DNA of 64,000 nt from Phoebastria nigripes (taxonomy: Eukaryota > Chordata > Aves > Procellariiformes > Diomedeidae): the NCBI GenBank assembly GCA_035582835.1, contig JAYKAV010000289.1, positions 1,511,868 to 1,575,867 of the forward strand. Reading direction: 5' to 3'. The notes below the pieces were generated by a model that was not told the origin of the DNA, ran no database searches, and was given only the letters and a program-made list of their open reading frames with translations. Shown here one piece after another: positions 12,740-24,600 of this stretch. A program made the position numbers and the translations under genes. The first letter of the stretch is position 1; each line of letters begins with the position of its first letter.

Positions 12740-14160
12740 CCATCCACAGGAGGATTAAACTGGCTGAAGTGCTCTATGACACTGGGAGAATCATCACTGA
12801 AGAGAGTCACTGAGCTTTTTATTGCTAGTAAATAAAAAGGTTTGTGAAGGAAATGAATAATATTGGGGTCTGCATGCTTGAGGACACAGGAGGTCACTCT
12901 ACGGATGGAAAACTGGGTTTTATGTAAATGCTGGACTGTGCTGACAGACCCATACTTTTAAACCAGTAACTGATATTTGAAATTTCATTGCTGAAGATCA
13001 TTGAGCTTCCAGTTGTTGCTAGAAACACAGGCCTTTCCTGTTGATGAATATAGCTCCCTGAGTGGAGATTAGCAGAGACAGCTATCATTGGGCCTGTAGG
13101 TGAATGGATTACCCTTGATTTAATAAGAAGTAACAGGCCATTATTTCTAAAGCTACAGGATGGAAAATGACATCTGGATTCTCGATGTAAACATTATTCA
13201 TCATGTCGGATGCTTTGCTGTTCTTGCCAGTACACTATGCTCTGACGAGGCTATTATTTCTAAGGCAGATGCATGGTGAGTACAGCATGGATTTATTCAG
13301 TCTTACCTGTCGCATCTAAGCTCTTGTGTTCCTCGATACAGCTGTGTATTGGCCTGGTGAACTGGCCCAGTCAAGAGCTATCCATTGCTGGTTCTCTGGC
13401 TAGGGGTGATGGGCCAGATCCTCAGCTGGTGTCAGATGGCCTCAGTCCATTGATGGCAGTGTAGCTGTGCAGATCTGCAGGCTTAGAGTTTTCACATCAT
13501 ATGCTGGCTTCTTGTGAACAGTCTGGAGAGGCAGTCACTCCAAATCCCCATCAAGAAATACTGGGATCAAAAGCAAAACAAGATGAGAAGAGAGAAGCTG
13601 CCAAGCTAGAGTTCAGTGTCACAGGTGTAATGAGCAAGGACTAAATGACTTTTGCTAATGCATACAAGAGGTTTTCAGGTTCATGTCACAAAATCCACCT
13701 CTGCTTTTTGGAAGAAAAAAAGAGTTGGAAGGTACATCCATAAATCCCATCAGTGTTTGTTTACACTGAACACCCAGTGAACCTACTGTGCTGAACATTT
13801 TGAGTTATTTCTATACAGCTCGACAGCTGGAAGGCCTCAAGATGGTAGATCACAATATATGGCACTTTCAGCACATATTTCTGACCTCACATAATGGTAA
13901 ATTAAATTGGGGTAAACCCTTTCACTTCTATGGGAGATGAAAGTCTTCAGGATCTGTCTAAACTTGGGTGGTCCAAGAAATCCCAAATGAGCAACAGAAC
14001 TAGTTGATTTTTCTGTTCTGTCCAAAAAAGTCTTCTTTATTAAAAATGAAATGTTGTTCTAAATAATTTTATTCTTATTTTCTTCAGTAACATGCAAAAA
14101 GTAAATGAAAGTTTGACTTAATACAATTATTTCTCCTCCTTCTTTTCCGAGTGGCAAATT
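12740..14160. other. Unique noncoding DNA with one repeat relic
   Basis: No gene is visible. Apart from the palindromic-repeat relic at 13411-13465, the sequence is unique and stop-rich. A short pyrimidine run (14128-14148) directly precedes the purine tract that starts at 14162. Confidence 0.65.
13411..13465 (+). repeat. Relic of a palindromic MITE-like sauropsid repeat
   Basis: gggccagatcctcagctggt (13411-13430) followed by 'gtcagatggcctcagtccat' and 'tgatggcagtgtagct' matches one arm and part of the centre of a palindromic repeat common in turtles, crocodilians and birds (arm 'ggccagatcctcagctgg', centre around 'ctccattgaagtcaatgg'). The second arm is not recognisable. The family name is left open. 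Confidence 0.55.
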
Positions 14161-14161
14161 C

Positions 14162-14263
14162 AGGAGGGAAAAAGAGAGAAGAAGGGAAAGATAAAAGAGA
14201 AGAGAAGAGAAGAGAAGAGAAGAGAAGAGAAGAGAAGAGAAGAAAGAAAAGAAGAAAAGAAAA
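14162..14263 (+). repeat. Purine tract with (AGAGA)n pentanucleotide array
   Basis: One hundred and two bases contain a single pyrimidine (T at 14192). The core, about 14196-14242, is nine to ten copies of a five-base unit (agaga/gagaa), ending in less regular 'agaaagaaaagaag'. Stretches read as protein here (Lys/Arg/Glu on +, Ser/Leu/Phe on minus) are repeat artefacts. A pyrimidine run just upstream (14128-14148) is partly complementary and could pair with it. Confidence 0.95.
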
Positions 14264-15278
14264 CCACACAGACAGCAGTTGCAAAACTGGAAATGAAGGT
14301 ATTTTGCATGAATTTTCCAATAGTATTTTAAAAGCTTTTGCAAAGGAATCTAACATTTTTGATGTTTCTTCAGTTGCAATTTTTCAATAGCGCAGAGAAA
14401 ATTTTTGGAACTGGACCTATTATGAAATGAAGTGTTGAAAAAGTTCCTGAAAGTTACAGTCTGCAGGACTATCTACTTACACACTTGCTGCTGTGACTAA
14501 CCCTACCGGAACCAGTTAAGTCAGTCACTTTATTAAAATTTGGCTTGTGCTAAGTTAACTTTTTTGCACGCTGAAGGTTTGTGTATTCAGGCTTTAGTGC
14601 TGGTGAGAACGGAGGTGTTGATATGAGATCTCTATCCATGCCTCCCTCATTGTCTCAGCAGATAAGAAATGTTGAGTGACTGCGTTCCTGGATATAATTT
14701 CCCACAAGCTCTGCCGATGAGGGTAGATTAGAAATTGCAGGTGGTTCAGAAGCCTTTTGTAGCGGTGTTTGCAGAAGGTGTGCTCTGCATATTAGACCAC
14801 TGCAATTCCAGATAAAGGCCACAAATGTTTCCATTACACTCAAAAACCTCCCTGAACACCAAAATGCCACCAGACTGCAATCATTTATAACAGCACAAGC
14901 TTGTTTCCTTCATCCACCCCCCCCAGTATTACTGTCAATGTGTAGTAATGTATTCATTGATTTTACCATTTTTTATCAAAACGATTCATTTGCAGTTATT
15001 AAATCTGCCATGTCTAGGACTGCTGTTGGAATAATTGTCCAGTGTGTACAGAAAAAGAAAATATCCAGGTTCTTCCATTATCTGGGACTGTTAATTGGTG
15101 ACCAGGTGATCTGACATGAGAATGACCAACTGAGTCATTTTGGAGTCACGGACCATGCTGCATCCCTTTTCTCCTACTTCTGGGAGTGAGCAAATGGGGA
15201 AAATGCTGCATTCCCAAGCAAGGAGCAAAGACAGCCCCTTCCTCCCTGGCTGCTCTTGGCTTTTTCCTTTTTAATTAG

Positions 15279-15329
15279 CTGGATATCAAGTTCAAGTTCC
15301 CCCTAGTCAAGGAGAACAGACTGATGGTG
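15279..15329 (+). other. Exon-like interval, 51 nt (hypothetical micro-exon)
   Basis: A strong acceptor (tttttcctttttaattag, ending 15278) and a consensus donor (gtg|gtaagt at 15330) enclose 51 bases, exactly 17 codons in phase 0. They read LDIKFKFPLVKENRLMV. A second frame is also open; the third has a stop. I recognise no protein. Length and phase would allow a skippable cassette exon, but acceptor-donor pairs this close arise by chance several times in 64 kb, so this is a hypothesis. Confidence 0.22.
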
Positions 15330-16575
15330 GTAAGTGGTTGAATTATACCTGGTAGAAACAGAAATGATCTAAAGGTCACAGCCTGTGCACCACTATGATG
15401 TGGCAATGGTACTTTGTGAGCTGCTCTGGGACTGATGCATCCTTGTCTTTTGCTGCCCAAAGGAGCCCATTCCTTCCTGCACTTCTGTGCTCCAGACTGC
15501 CTGTTTGTGGCCAAGACACAAAAATCAGAAAAGCTGTTGCCCTGCAAAATCACAGAAGGTCTGTTTCTCAGGAGACCTGGGCTGTCCCTTTAACGAAGGA
15601 GTCACCAGAGGCCAGCACTTTTGCGATCCTCATTCTTTACTTCTGAACCCTTCAGTTCAAGCTGCAAGTCACNCTTTTCCCTTAACCCAATGCCTGTCCA
15701 CTAAAAACCCCTCCAGTTTTCATTTGAAGGTTTCCTATAAGCTTCAGTGAGATGGCCAGCCAGGAGGTAACGGGCTGAAGCTGGAGCACTATGGATGCCT
15801 GCTTTCACAGCACAGTGGGACGGCAGAACATGGAGCTGCAATGCCACTTTCTGGCACTAATTCAAATCACTTGGGACCACTGAGGCATTTAACTCCAGCT
15901 CCTGAGTTGGGACTACTGGTGGAGGCTGGTCTTCCTCTGCTGGCCTTGGAGGCGGCCCCAGAGAAGGTACGTCTCTCTGAACCACCCTCCAGAGCACTTT
16001 TCCCTCTCTGTGGCTATACAGGGAGCCGAGGACAGCTGGGTGCCCAATTTAGGCATCTCAGGGAGATGGGGTCAACCTAGGCTCTGTTAGACCAAGTGAA
16101 ATCATGTTCTTCACTACTTTTGCTTATTCCAGTTCATCTCTTGCAAGAGCTGAGGTTACCAGGTGGGCTAAGGCAGACACTAACCTCGAACTCAGTGAAA
16201 CTCAAACTGAGTGAAATCTCACCTGACTGCAGGAGTGATTCCCGATGGTCACAGTGGTGGTCTACTTAGTCTGCAGCTGCTTTGCTATGTGATGTAGGCA
16301 GGAGGTTTAGCTTGTCAGGAATATGTTTACCACCCTGAGGCTCAATTCATGGTTTCTAAAGTCCCTGGAAAGGTGATATTAGAACAGTGCAACATCTCTA
16401 GCAGGAAAAGTGGAGGTGGAATAAGTTGGTGGTGAGAAAGAGCGTTGGGATCACCTGTTGTTCAGAAATGTCAGAGGTGTGGTGTGCTAGGAGGATCTGT
16501 TCTGCTGGTTGATTAATATCCAGGGTCCTTCTTTTACTGGTGGAGTCTGAAAGGCAAGATCTTAAAACTCACCTA

Positions 16576-16586
16576 AGATAAGATAA
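16576..16586 (+). promoter_or_regulatory. Double GATA motif
   Basis: agataagataa contains two overlapping AGATAA sites, the binding motif of GATA-family transcription factors. Single sites are frequent by chance and doubled sites less so. No promoter context is visible nearby. Confidence 0.3.
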
Positions 16587-17912
16587 TGAATTGCAATCAA
16601 GAGCAATCTCATGGGACCAGAGAGAGAACTCTGGACCCTCCAACGGAATGAAAACATTTTGACCACGAGGCCAGAGCAGAGTGACGAAAGTCACTACTGA
16701 CTTCAGGTTCAAATCCAGTTCATTTTGACACTGCCTTAAAAACTGGAAACAAGTAGGAGTCCATGGCATTTCCAAGGGGCAGGAGTCTGGGCATANGGTC
16801 CCTTCAGCTGGTGAGGGGGGAGCAGGAGAAAAGAGCTGCCTGAGGACCGACAGTGACATGTGCACAGTGACTGAGTGAAATGTCTCTTCTGAGCGAGACC
16901 CAGTTCCACATTGTTAACCTCTTGCTATTGTTGAACAGTTGGAAGCTGAATGTTGCAAATTAAAATTACTTCCTTGACTAGCCAGAACAATCCTTCATCT
17001 CTTCAAGGCTCTGAGCCTTTCCACTGGAGAGGCAGTGAGCTCTTTTTAATAAGGCTGGGAACACAACACAATATGGTCCCAGAGCTAAGCAAATTGCTGC
17101 GGATACTCTGAAGGCCCTGTTTCCTACAACACTGCCATCTTTACACAAGGTTCAGTTTGCAGCCACTCACCCAGTGCATTCATTCTACTGAGCTGAAAGG
17201 ATGGAAGCACTCAAAGGCTGAGAGAGGCTCTGATACATTGCCTTGTGCTGACCTCTACAGAGGGGTGAGTATCTCCCTTAACACTGCTCTTTGCTAGCCT
17301 TTCTCTACCTNTCAAGGCCATCAAGGCATTTGGGTCTCACTTCCTCACAAGTGCAGCTCGAAAGCTGGAAGGCTTCTGTTCAGTTTGGACCTTGTCTAGA
17401 GCTGGATCACATCTATTACAGACCTTCAGTGAGGCAGTGGTACAGGCTGCTCTCGCTGCAAATGGAAACGGCTGTGAAGATGGCTGCCAAACCTGCTACC
17501 AAAATGAAAAGACTATTGAAAACGAAACAGCGGTCTTGTACCTAAAGGGCTGAACCTGTGCACATGAGATGAGTCTGAGGCCAGTCCCGTCAGTGAGGAA
17601 CAACAGGAGTATGGCATAGGAGCAGAAGACCATAACTAGCATCCTCAGTTGCTTTGGCTTTGGCAGAAAGGAGTGGACATCCTCAATATACCTGTAAGTC
17701 ACAGACCTTTCAGGGTGAGAGGAATCTTTCCAAGATGAGGATTCAGACCAAATGCTATGCAAAGAAAGAGGGACTAGCAGAACAAGCAGAGTGAAAATGT
17801 GGATTGAGCTTCATTTCTGTGGTTCCCTGCATGCTGGCCAACCTTTACAGTTTCTTCCTGTTACACCTCAGAAATGTATTGCACGCACCACATCTAGGGA
17901 AGACCTGCCAAG

Positions 17913-17942
17913 GGCCTGATCCCACTCCATTGATGGAGCGGA
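17913..17942 (+). repeat. Possible ancient repeat relic
   Basis: 'gggcctgatcccactccatt' followed by 'gatggagcgga' resembles the sauropsid repeat motif 'gggcctgatccaactcccattgaag'. It is too short to define ends or family. Confidence 0.3.
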
Positions 17943-18545
17943 GCTAGTGTTTCCAGGGAGGTGAATGAAAGGACAGTCCAGCTGGAAGGATCTGGGAGTA
18001 TCAGACTTGGGGACTTTAGGCAGCTTATGGCCTTTCGTGTTTTTAGTAAAATCTCATCTCTGTGGTACCACTTTTCCTTCTACCTTTCATCTGTCCTGTC
18101 TCATTTGCTCATCAGTTCCAGACTGTCCCTTGCTGTGTGCCTTGCATTGCTTTGGTTGGATCTCAGCTGTGGCNGAGGCTTGGACATCCTTTGGTATTTG
18201 GCCTGGAGAGCTTCACTCTCCCAAGACTGTTTCCCCTACTGCATGGCTTCTGTGTGAAATACATGGCCTGGGTTAAAAAATTGTANGCTTCTCTCCAAAC
18301 AAGTGTCCATGTAAAGACAGCAAGGCTGATGTTACCATTTGGCTTAGAGACAGCACATCATTCCCAGGTCACCGCGCCTCTCAAAGATAAAACATTGCTT
18401 CTGAAAGCTAATAAAGTCCCTCCTTCAGCTAAAGTGTAGGCCGTGCATGCAGGCTGGCGGTCATGCCACCGAGAGCCTCATATGGCAACAACCACAGACC
18501 CCTGTCCCCTTCCAAATCATCTTCATTCCCCAATTCCTCTTGTAG

Positions 18546-18607
18546 CAATGAAGTCAGGAATAACACGGGATAACATCCCCCTGACGATGCTTAGAGCTGA
18601 TACCAAG
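18546..18607 (+). other. Exon-like interval, 62 nt (hypothetical)
   Basis: A pyrimidine-rich acceptor (cattccccaattcctcttgt then ag, ending 18545) precedes 62 bases that end with AAG and the donor gtatgc at 18608. Only one frame is open through the interval (first complete codon at 18548): MKSGITRDNIPLTMLRADTK. The donor is non-consensus at two positions, and the length is not a multiple of three. No protein recognised. Confidence 0.18.
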
Positions 18608-18641
18608 GTATGCAGGAATTGTAATGCACATCTACACAAGC

Positions 18642-18670
18642 AATAAATAAATAAATAAATACATACATAC
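18642..18670 (+). repeat. Tetranucleotide microsatellite (AAAT)n(ACAT)n
   Basis: Five copies of a taaa-type tetramer run directly into three copies of acat/tacatac. A compound simple repeat with no further context. Confidence 0.9.
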
Positions 18671-21600
18671 TGATGCCTGTGCAAGGAAAATTCCGCATAT
18701 TCATCCCCCTGTTTCCTTTATCACTTATTCTGTAACAGCTGTTTAATTAATTGCTTGAGCGATTTCCTAATACATCTTATTTACATACAAAATTACAGAA
18801 TAATGGTTTGCCTTTGAGTTGAGTGAGAATTTAATGTCTGTTCGCCATGCCTCATGGAATATGGTTACTCAACAAGAAATAAAAGTTCTGGTTGGTTTTG
18901 GCTGTTTCTTTTTTTTTTTCTTTTTCTTAAAAAAAAAATTCTTTTCCTCCACAGGTTTTGTTGTTGTTTTTGCAGGCATTACTGAATGATGCTAGAATGA
19001 TAACAGCAAGGAGGGGGAGGATTCCTTTTGAAGGTGACTCAAATCCTTGAGGGGAAAAAAAAAAAAATGTAACTGAATAGGATGGCTTCTACTGAAAAAG
19101 AAAAAGTCATCTAGCATCAGTGGAAACAATACAACTTTATCTCTGCTGTTCAGGTTTATTCCCTGGCTGGCAGAGCTTGTCCTGGAAGAACGAGGCTGTG
19201 TAACCGGTAAGTATCCCGCTTTGGTGGGCTTTTCACTAAAGGACGCCCCTTTTGCCTTCTGACAGAAACCTTTTCATTGGATCACAAGAGCATCAGGCAA
19301 CCGTGTCGCTGCTGCTGATAAGCCTGTGTCAACTGATGTTTTTCTTTCATGAACCCAATTGCATTCAGTCAGCAGCTGTACCCATGGACACAGACCCGTG
19401 ATCTGAAAATTCCCTCCCAGAGAAACACTGGACAAGCACATCCCCAGTTAGCACTTTGTTTTGAATTTTCTTTACTACCCAAAGCTTAACATTCATGTCA
19501 GCTAACTTGGGACACTTGATGTGCCTAGATTAAGGGACTAATTCAGTGTGTTTTCATGTTTAGTCAATAAAAGANCCAGACACCCTGAGGAGGCAGCTCA
19601 CCTACATCTCAGTTGCCTTCTGGACATGTCACCTTCTCTTTGTTGACTACAGTGGAAATCTTGAGCACTTACGTTTCCAACTTGGATTCCTAAAAGTGGA
19701 GTCATTTGAAGAGGCCCTCATGCTGACTAGCAGCGCAGCATGTCTAACGCATCTGGCCTTGGCTCTGCTCAGCGCTCTGGGCCATGTCTCAGGATGGCAC
19801 TGCCTACATTAGGAGTCATGGGCCGGGTTATGGGCTGGCTGCACTGGGAAGTTTGTGAATCTAGACAAAATTAGGAGCTAGCTTGCACAGTGGAAAACCA
19901 TCCCAAATATAGTGTTTCACATAACACTTCCCATAGGGTTGCTGCTGGAACCCAGCCCAGGGTCCCAAGGCAACAGTTGGTCTTTTGGGTCAGGTTTCCC
20001 TTGAATCCCACCCTCTATTCCAGGCAACAGCAGGGAAAGGCAGGGCTCCTGGGCTCGGGGCCTGGGGCAGAGTGGGCATGGCTTGGTCAAGGGGCTGTGC
20101 TTGGCAGTCAGCCCTGAGTGCGATGCAAGTACATATCTAAGCACCTTGCTGAATTGGGTCCTTAAATACTGGAAATCAATGGCTCATACATAGATACCGC
20201 CATTAAGTATGGCCTTATGTGATTTCCTAGAGACNTGCCTTCTATTCACTACCAGATCTCACAGGTGAAATCTTATTGCTGTCTACTCAAAGAGTCTTAC
20301 GATATCTTTCTGGTTGCTAATGATTCAGTACTAGTATTTAAAAAGTTCTTGTGTACACCATGGCTGTGAGATTTTTTTTCTCACCACTCTTAGGGCAGCT
20401 GCTATTAAATCCATATCAAGAAATATTCCACTTTTTACTAACTGTAAAAGGGGAAAAATATTACCATCCATTTCTGTTCCTCTTTCTTTCTAACTATATT
20501 CACTTAATAAGGTATTTGCTTGCAACATAGTCTGTTATATAGTCTGTGCTTTATAAAGTATCTCCTGGGAAAAATAACCAAGGAAACACAATTTTTCGGC
20601 ACCATCTCCTTTTATTAAGAATAATGAAAAGGAAACAAGAGTCATTCCAGCAGTCAAACATCCTTCTGCTCTTTCTTATTGGTCTTTTTATAATAACTGG
20701 GTCTCTCAGCACATAATCTGAGCTGCCTGAATTTGTTTGTGTATTTACATTTGTCCTTTTAGTTACTGTGCATGTATCAATGTAGAGACGACATACAATG
20801 GACATATAGTGCATCTAGCATCTACATCCACACACAGAGAGAATAGAGATCTATCAAAAATACTGGACAGGATAATCTCAGCAGTGAGGTCTAGCTTCAT
20901 CCCCAAATTTCAAAGCCTGAACGGGAAGTTCGATTATTTTACTTGCTCTGTATATCAGTTCCCCCCAGATTCACAATATAACAAGAGCTACTGCAGCCTG
21001 CTCCCTCTGTGGGCTGCAGCAGTCACCGCTTGGGCTATCGGAATTAATTGCACACATGTAGGAATACATCCCAAAGGCCCACTCCTGCACCCTCTTTCAA
21101 TGGATTTTGTATCTTCATTATTTTAGTTACAGCACCTCCCAGGACTATTAATGGCAGGAGAAAGCAAGACAGCCCATCTCTGAATTGTGTGCGATACAGT
21201 CCCAAGCTGGAGTAATATTCTTCCCTCTATGTCTATCTCAACATGATGTGTTAGCGCTCATGAAACGCCAAATGGCCAGTGTCTGCCACTAGCAGATCCC
21301 GTTTCAAGCCATTGGGTAGCTATCTTATATTAAAGCTGTAATTTATACACTTGGCTGGTACTCAGGCTTGTTTTTAAAGCATCAGTCATTCCTGAGTAGT
21401 CATAGATGATTCAGACTTACTCTACAGGTTCTTCTGCCAGATATTGATTCTGAAGACATTAATTATCAATTACAAAAGGTTTATTTCTCGCTACATTCAT
21501 GACTAAAAGATCTGCATATTTATTTTACCTAGTGATTTATTGACGCATCATTATACATTTCATGGAAAACTGCATTATATAGATGGGAGTGGGGAGAAAA

Positions 21601-24600
21601 GCCTCCAAAAACTCCACTTCAATTAGAAGAGAGCACTCAAAGAGCAATAACATGGTATTTCTTTGGTTTGCCTCAAATACGAAGACTGAAAATACCTTCC
21701 ACCCATGCCTTGCAGTTAAAGCATAGATCACCACACTGGTTATAAAACCTCCAGTGTTGCAGGTGCTCCCTACCACAGTTTGCATTAATGAAAGGACTAG
21801 AGGTGACACCTGCCATACTCTGGGGCAGTCATATGCTAAGGAATGGCTTGGAAGACACAATGTCTTCTACAAGGAGATAGCTGGCATCATCAAACAGATC
21901 ACATCATCAAATGACTTCCTCTTTTTCCCTGAAAAGATTAATTCCTAATACTCCAATATTCTCAAAAAACTGTCACACTAATGATGCATAAAAGTGAAAA
22001 TTAATATCAGGGTTAAGGTGGAAAGATTATTTCTTTTTCCTTCTTTTTCAGAATATTTACCAAAGCTTATATCTTGTTTGAATAAAGGCTGTTGCAATGG
22101 GTTTTAGTAGCTTGAAGACTTCTTGTAGCCAAAGGCCTGACCCTTGTCTTCTTGTTTAGTATTATGCAGTGACAGGGTAAAGGTTAGTATCTTTCATTGC
22201 CCATAAACACCACTTGCATAAAAAGCTAATGTATCATGACTTCTGGCACAAAGCTCTCTTCATTGGACCGTACCATGTCCACTGACTGTGCTCCTCCACA
22301 TTGACTATTAAACATTTTGCTAAACATTTGTGGTAACAGGCCTCCAAATGATATAAGAAAAAAGAGGACTGAATTATTAAAATCCAAATAACTGTAACAC
22401 AGTAGATGTAACAATCCCTCAGTGTCCATTCCTCTTATTTGCGTTGTTAATTGTTGTCTGATTAAAAATCATTATGAAGCTGAAAACAAGTTAAAACAGA
22501 AAAACAAAACCTGGCATGGTAGGAGAGATAGGACTTCATAAATCACAGTGAAAGCTTAAGCAGATTCCAATCTGCAAACCAGAAATCATTGCTCTTAATA
22601 AATAGAGAGAAATGAGGATGCCTAAACATAGGCCTTACAAGGTACAAAAGGTTAAAATAAAGAGATCAATAGAGTCCTGTAAACTGAATAAGGAAAAGGG
22701 TGGAAATTCACTGTATGCTGAACTGGCGTGGAAGTCTGAGCCTTGAAGGTAGGATATATTCTGCTGTGTGCCTGGAGAACCTACTGAAGCAATGAATTAT
22801 CTGGAGAGGAGAGCATCTTGTTTAATGGAAACCTGGGTTACTGCTCTTGCTCCTGCTGCTGCCATAGACCAGCTGGTGGCTCTTTCCAGCACACAGGTTT
22901 GCTTCAAACTTGGACCTTAAGGTGGAGGTCCTCAATTGTCTCGCCACAGTCCATTAGGTGAGAAAGCACAGACCAGGTGATGGGAAAGTACTGATCTCAA
23001 ATCGAAATTTAGGCTTTTATGCTACACCTCAGCAGCCTTTTCTTTTGCTGCCTCCCTCTGCAACATCTCAGTGCCACCTTATGTCTTTTCCTGAGGGAAC
23101 CCCAGACCTTCCTTGCTGTGTTTTGGGAGGGCTAAGCTCACTGCTTCCAGAGGACTACCCAGCTCATGGGACCAAGACCTTCCTGTCATGGACACTAGCA
23201 TACAGGACTCACCCCACTTGTGCAACATACCCTGCTTGATTAGTTTTGCACTGAGCAATGCTGGCCTATAAAAGAACAATCACAACAAAAATGTTTTTAT
23301 AAACCTTTGGACAGAATGTAAATATAATTTTAGGGGACAGTATATAAGTGTAAATAGATGTGTGAAGCCATCAAACGGTTAATAATCCCAGTACAAAAAT
23401 TCTTAGACAAACTCTCCTGCAGTTGAGCTGTTAGCAAAGCTATTAAATTTAATTGCGGTATAATTACATAGCCATATACCTAGCTGATACCCAGCTATCA
23501 AGCACACACAGCGCAGGTTTAACCACACGCACACAATACATAGGGGTTTGCCTCAGGTGCTACAAGCATCCTGCAGCCAGATGTGCTTCTGCCTTCCCAG
23601 CCAGGCTTTATCTCAGTTACAAACACGCTCAGAAATAGACATGGGGGTTCAGTCCAGGATGCATTAGTGCAAAGAGGGTCAAGCTGCTTTGCAAAGCAAG
23701 GATGAGGAGCAAGATAAACTATATGCCTTTATAACAGCTGCGATAGCGCTATTTGCAGTGCATAAAGTTAACACACCTCTCAGTCTTTGCAGGATCAGGG
23801 CCAAAGCAAACAGCAGGTTTCACCCTCCTGGACTGGTCAGATATGCCTAAATTTTCCTAAGGGAAGATGCTGTCTCCTGAATCATTCTCTGCCCAAAGGC
23901 AATGAGCCCAGAAACATGGCCGTGCATCCAGACCATGTCTCCCGAGGATGGGGTTTGCACGGCAAACACTCCTATGGCTTCATAGAGCAGGAGGTGTTTT
24001 GTGAGGGAGGGTGTGGGAGAGTACTGGGCTGCCAAGTGCTGCAGGGATGTCCCTGTGAGAGCCACAGCAGAGGACGGCAAGTATGTGTGTATGTGGGTGC
24101 ACCTTCCTGGGATGCCCAAGAGTCTGAAGAACCGGGTAATGGCCGTAGGGCAGACCTGCAGGCAGCTCTGGCATGGCTAGTTACTACACTGAGTACACTT
24201 GATNTTTTGGTGGATAAGACTGCTGCAGACCTGCACATCTAACCCACACCGAATCCAAAACAGGTTCCTGAGATGGGGAGAGGAAACTCCTTCCTTCCTT
24301 TTATGCACTACTTTCACCTGACCTTGTATTTTTTAGATCCAGATGAAAGGCAGGGGACTGAAATATCTCTAAGGGTATTTTCCTGATATTTCCAGCCCAT
24401 ACAGAAGTGCCAGCAGGAAGCAGTGGAAAGCTTGTGAAGAAACATATTTTCTGTACAAGTCTCACCTTAACTTTGCAGATGCTGGAAGCTTGGGGAATGT
24501 AACCACCAAGGCTTCTGGGTGCTCATTACAGTGCAAGGGTCACACAGGGAAGGTATCTAGTGTCTGTCCCTTGCTTTCTGGCTTTTGTCACTTGACAACG

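Larger units (their letters stand above)
14265..18640. other. Unique noncoding DNA with two exon-like intervals
   Basis: No intact gene. Open stretches at 16569-16865 (minus) and 17961-18439 (+, three overlapping frames) have no recognisable domain. Two exon-like intervals (15279-15329, 18546-18607), a double GATA motif (16576-16586) and a possible repeat relic (17913-17942) are listed separately. Confidence 0.6.

Noticed and set aside
14059..14390. Frames rich in Ser/Leu/Phe or Lys/Arg/Glu
   Set aside because: Artefacts of the AGAGA pentanucleotide array.
16706..16716. ggttcaaatcc, like a tRNA B box
   Set aside because: No matching A box or cloverleaf stems upstream; chance or a decayed SINE trace.
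19154..19206. Acceptor ctctgctgttcag and donor gtaagt enclosing 53 open bases
   Set aside because: Weak pyrimidine tract, length not a multiple of three, no recognisable peptide; kept only as a note.
19667..19705. Minus-strand donor-acceptor pair about 20 bases apart
   Set aside because: Too short for a credible exon. Similar chance pairs occur near 33200 and 43930, which shows the background rate.
23787..24242. 151-codon + strand frame
   Set aside because: Contains an undetermined base, has no recognisable domain, and overlaps other frames on both strands in GC-richer DNA.
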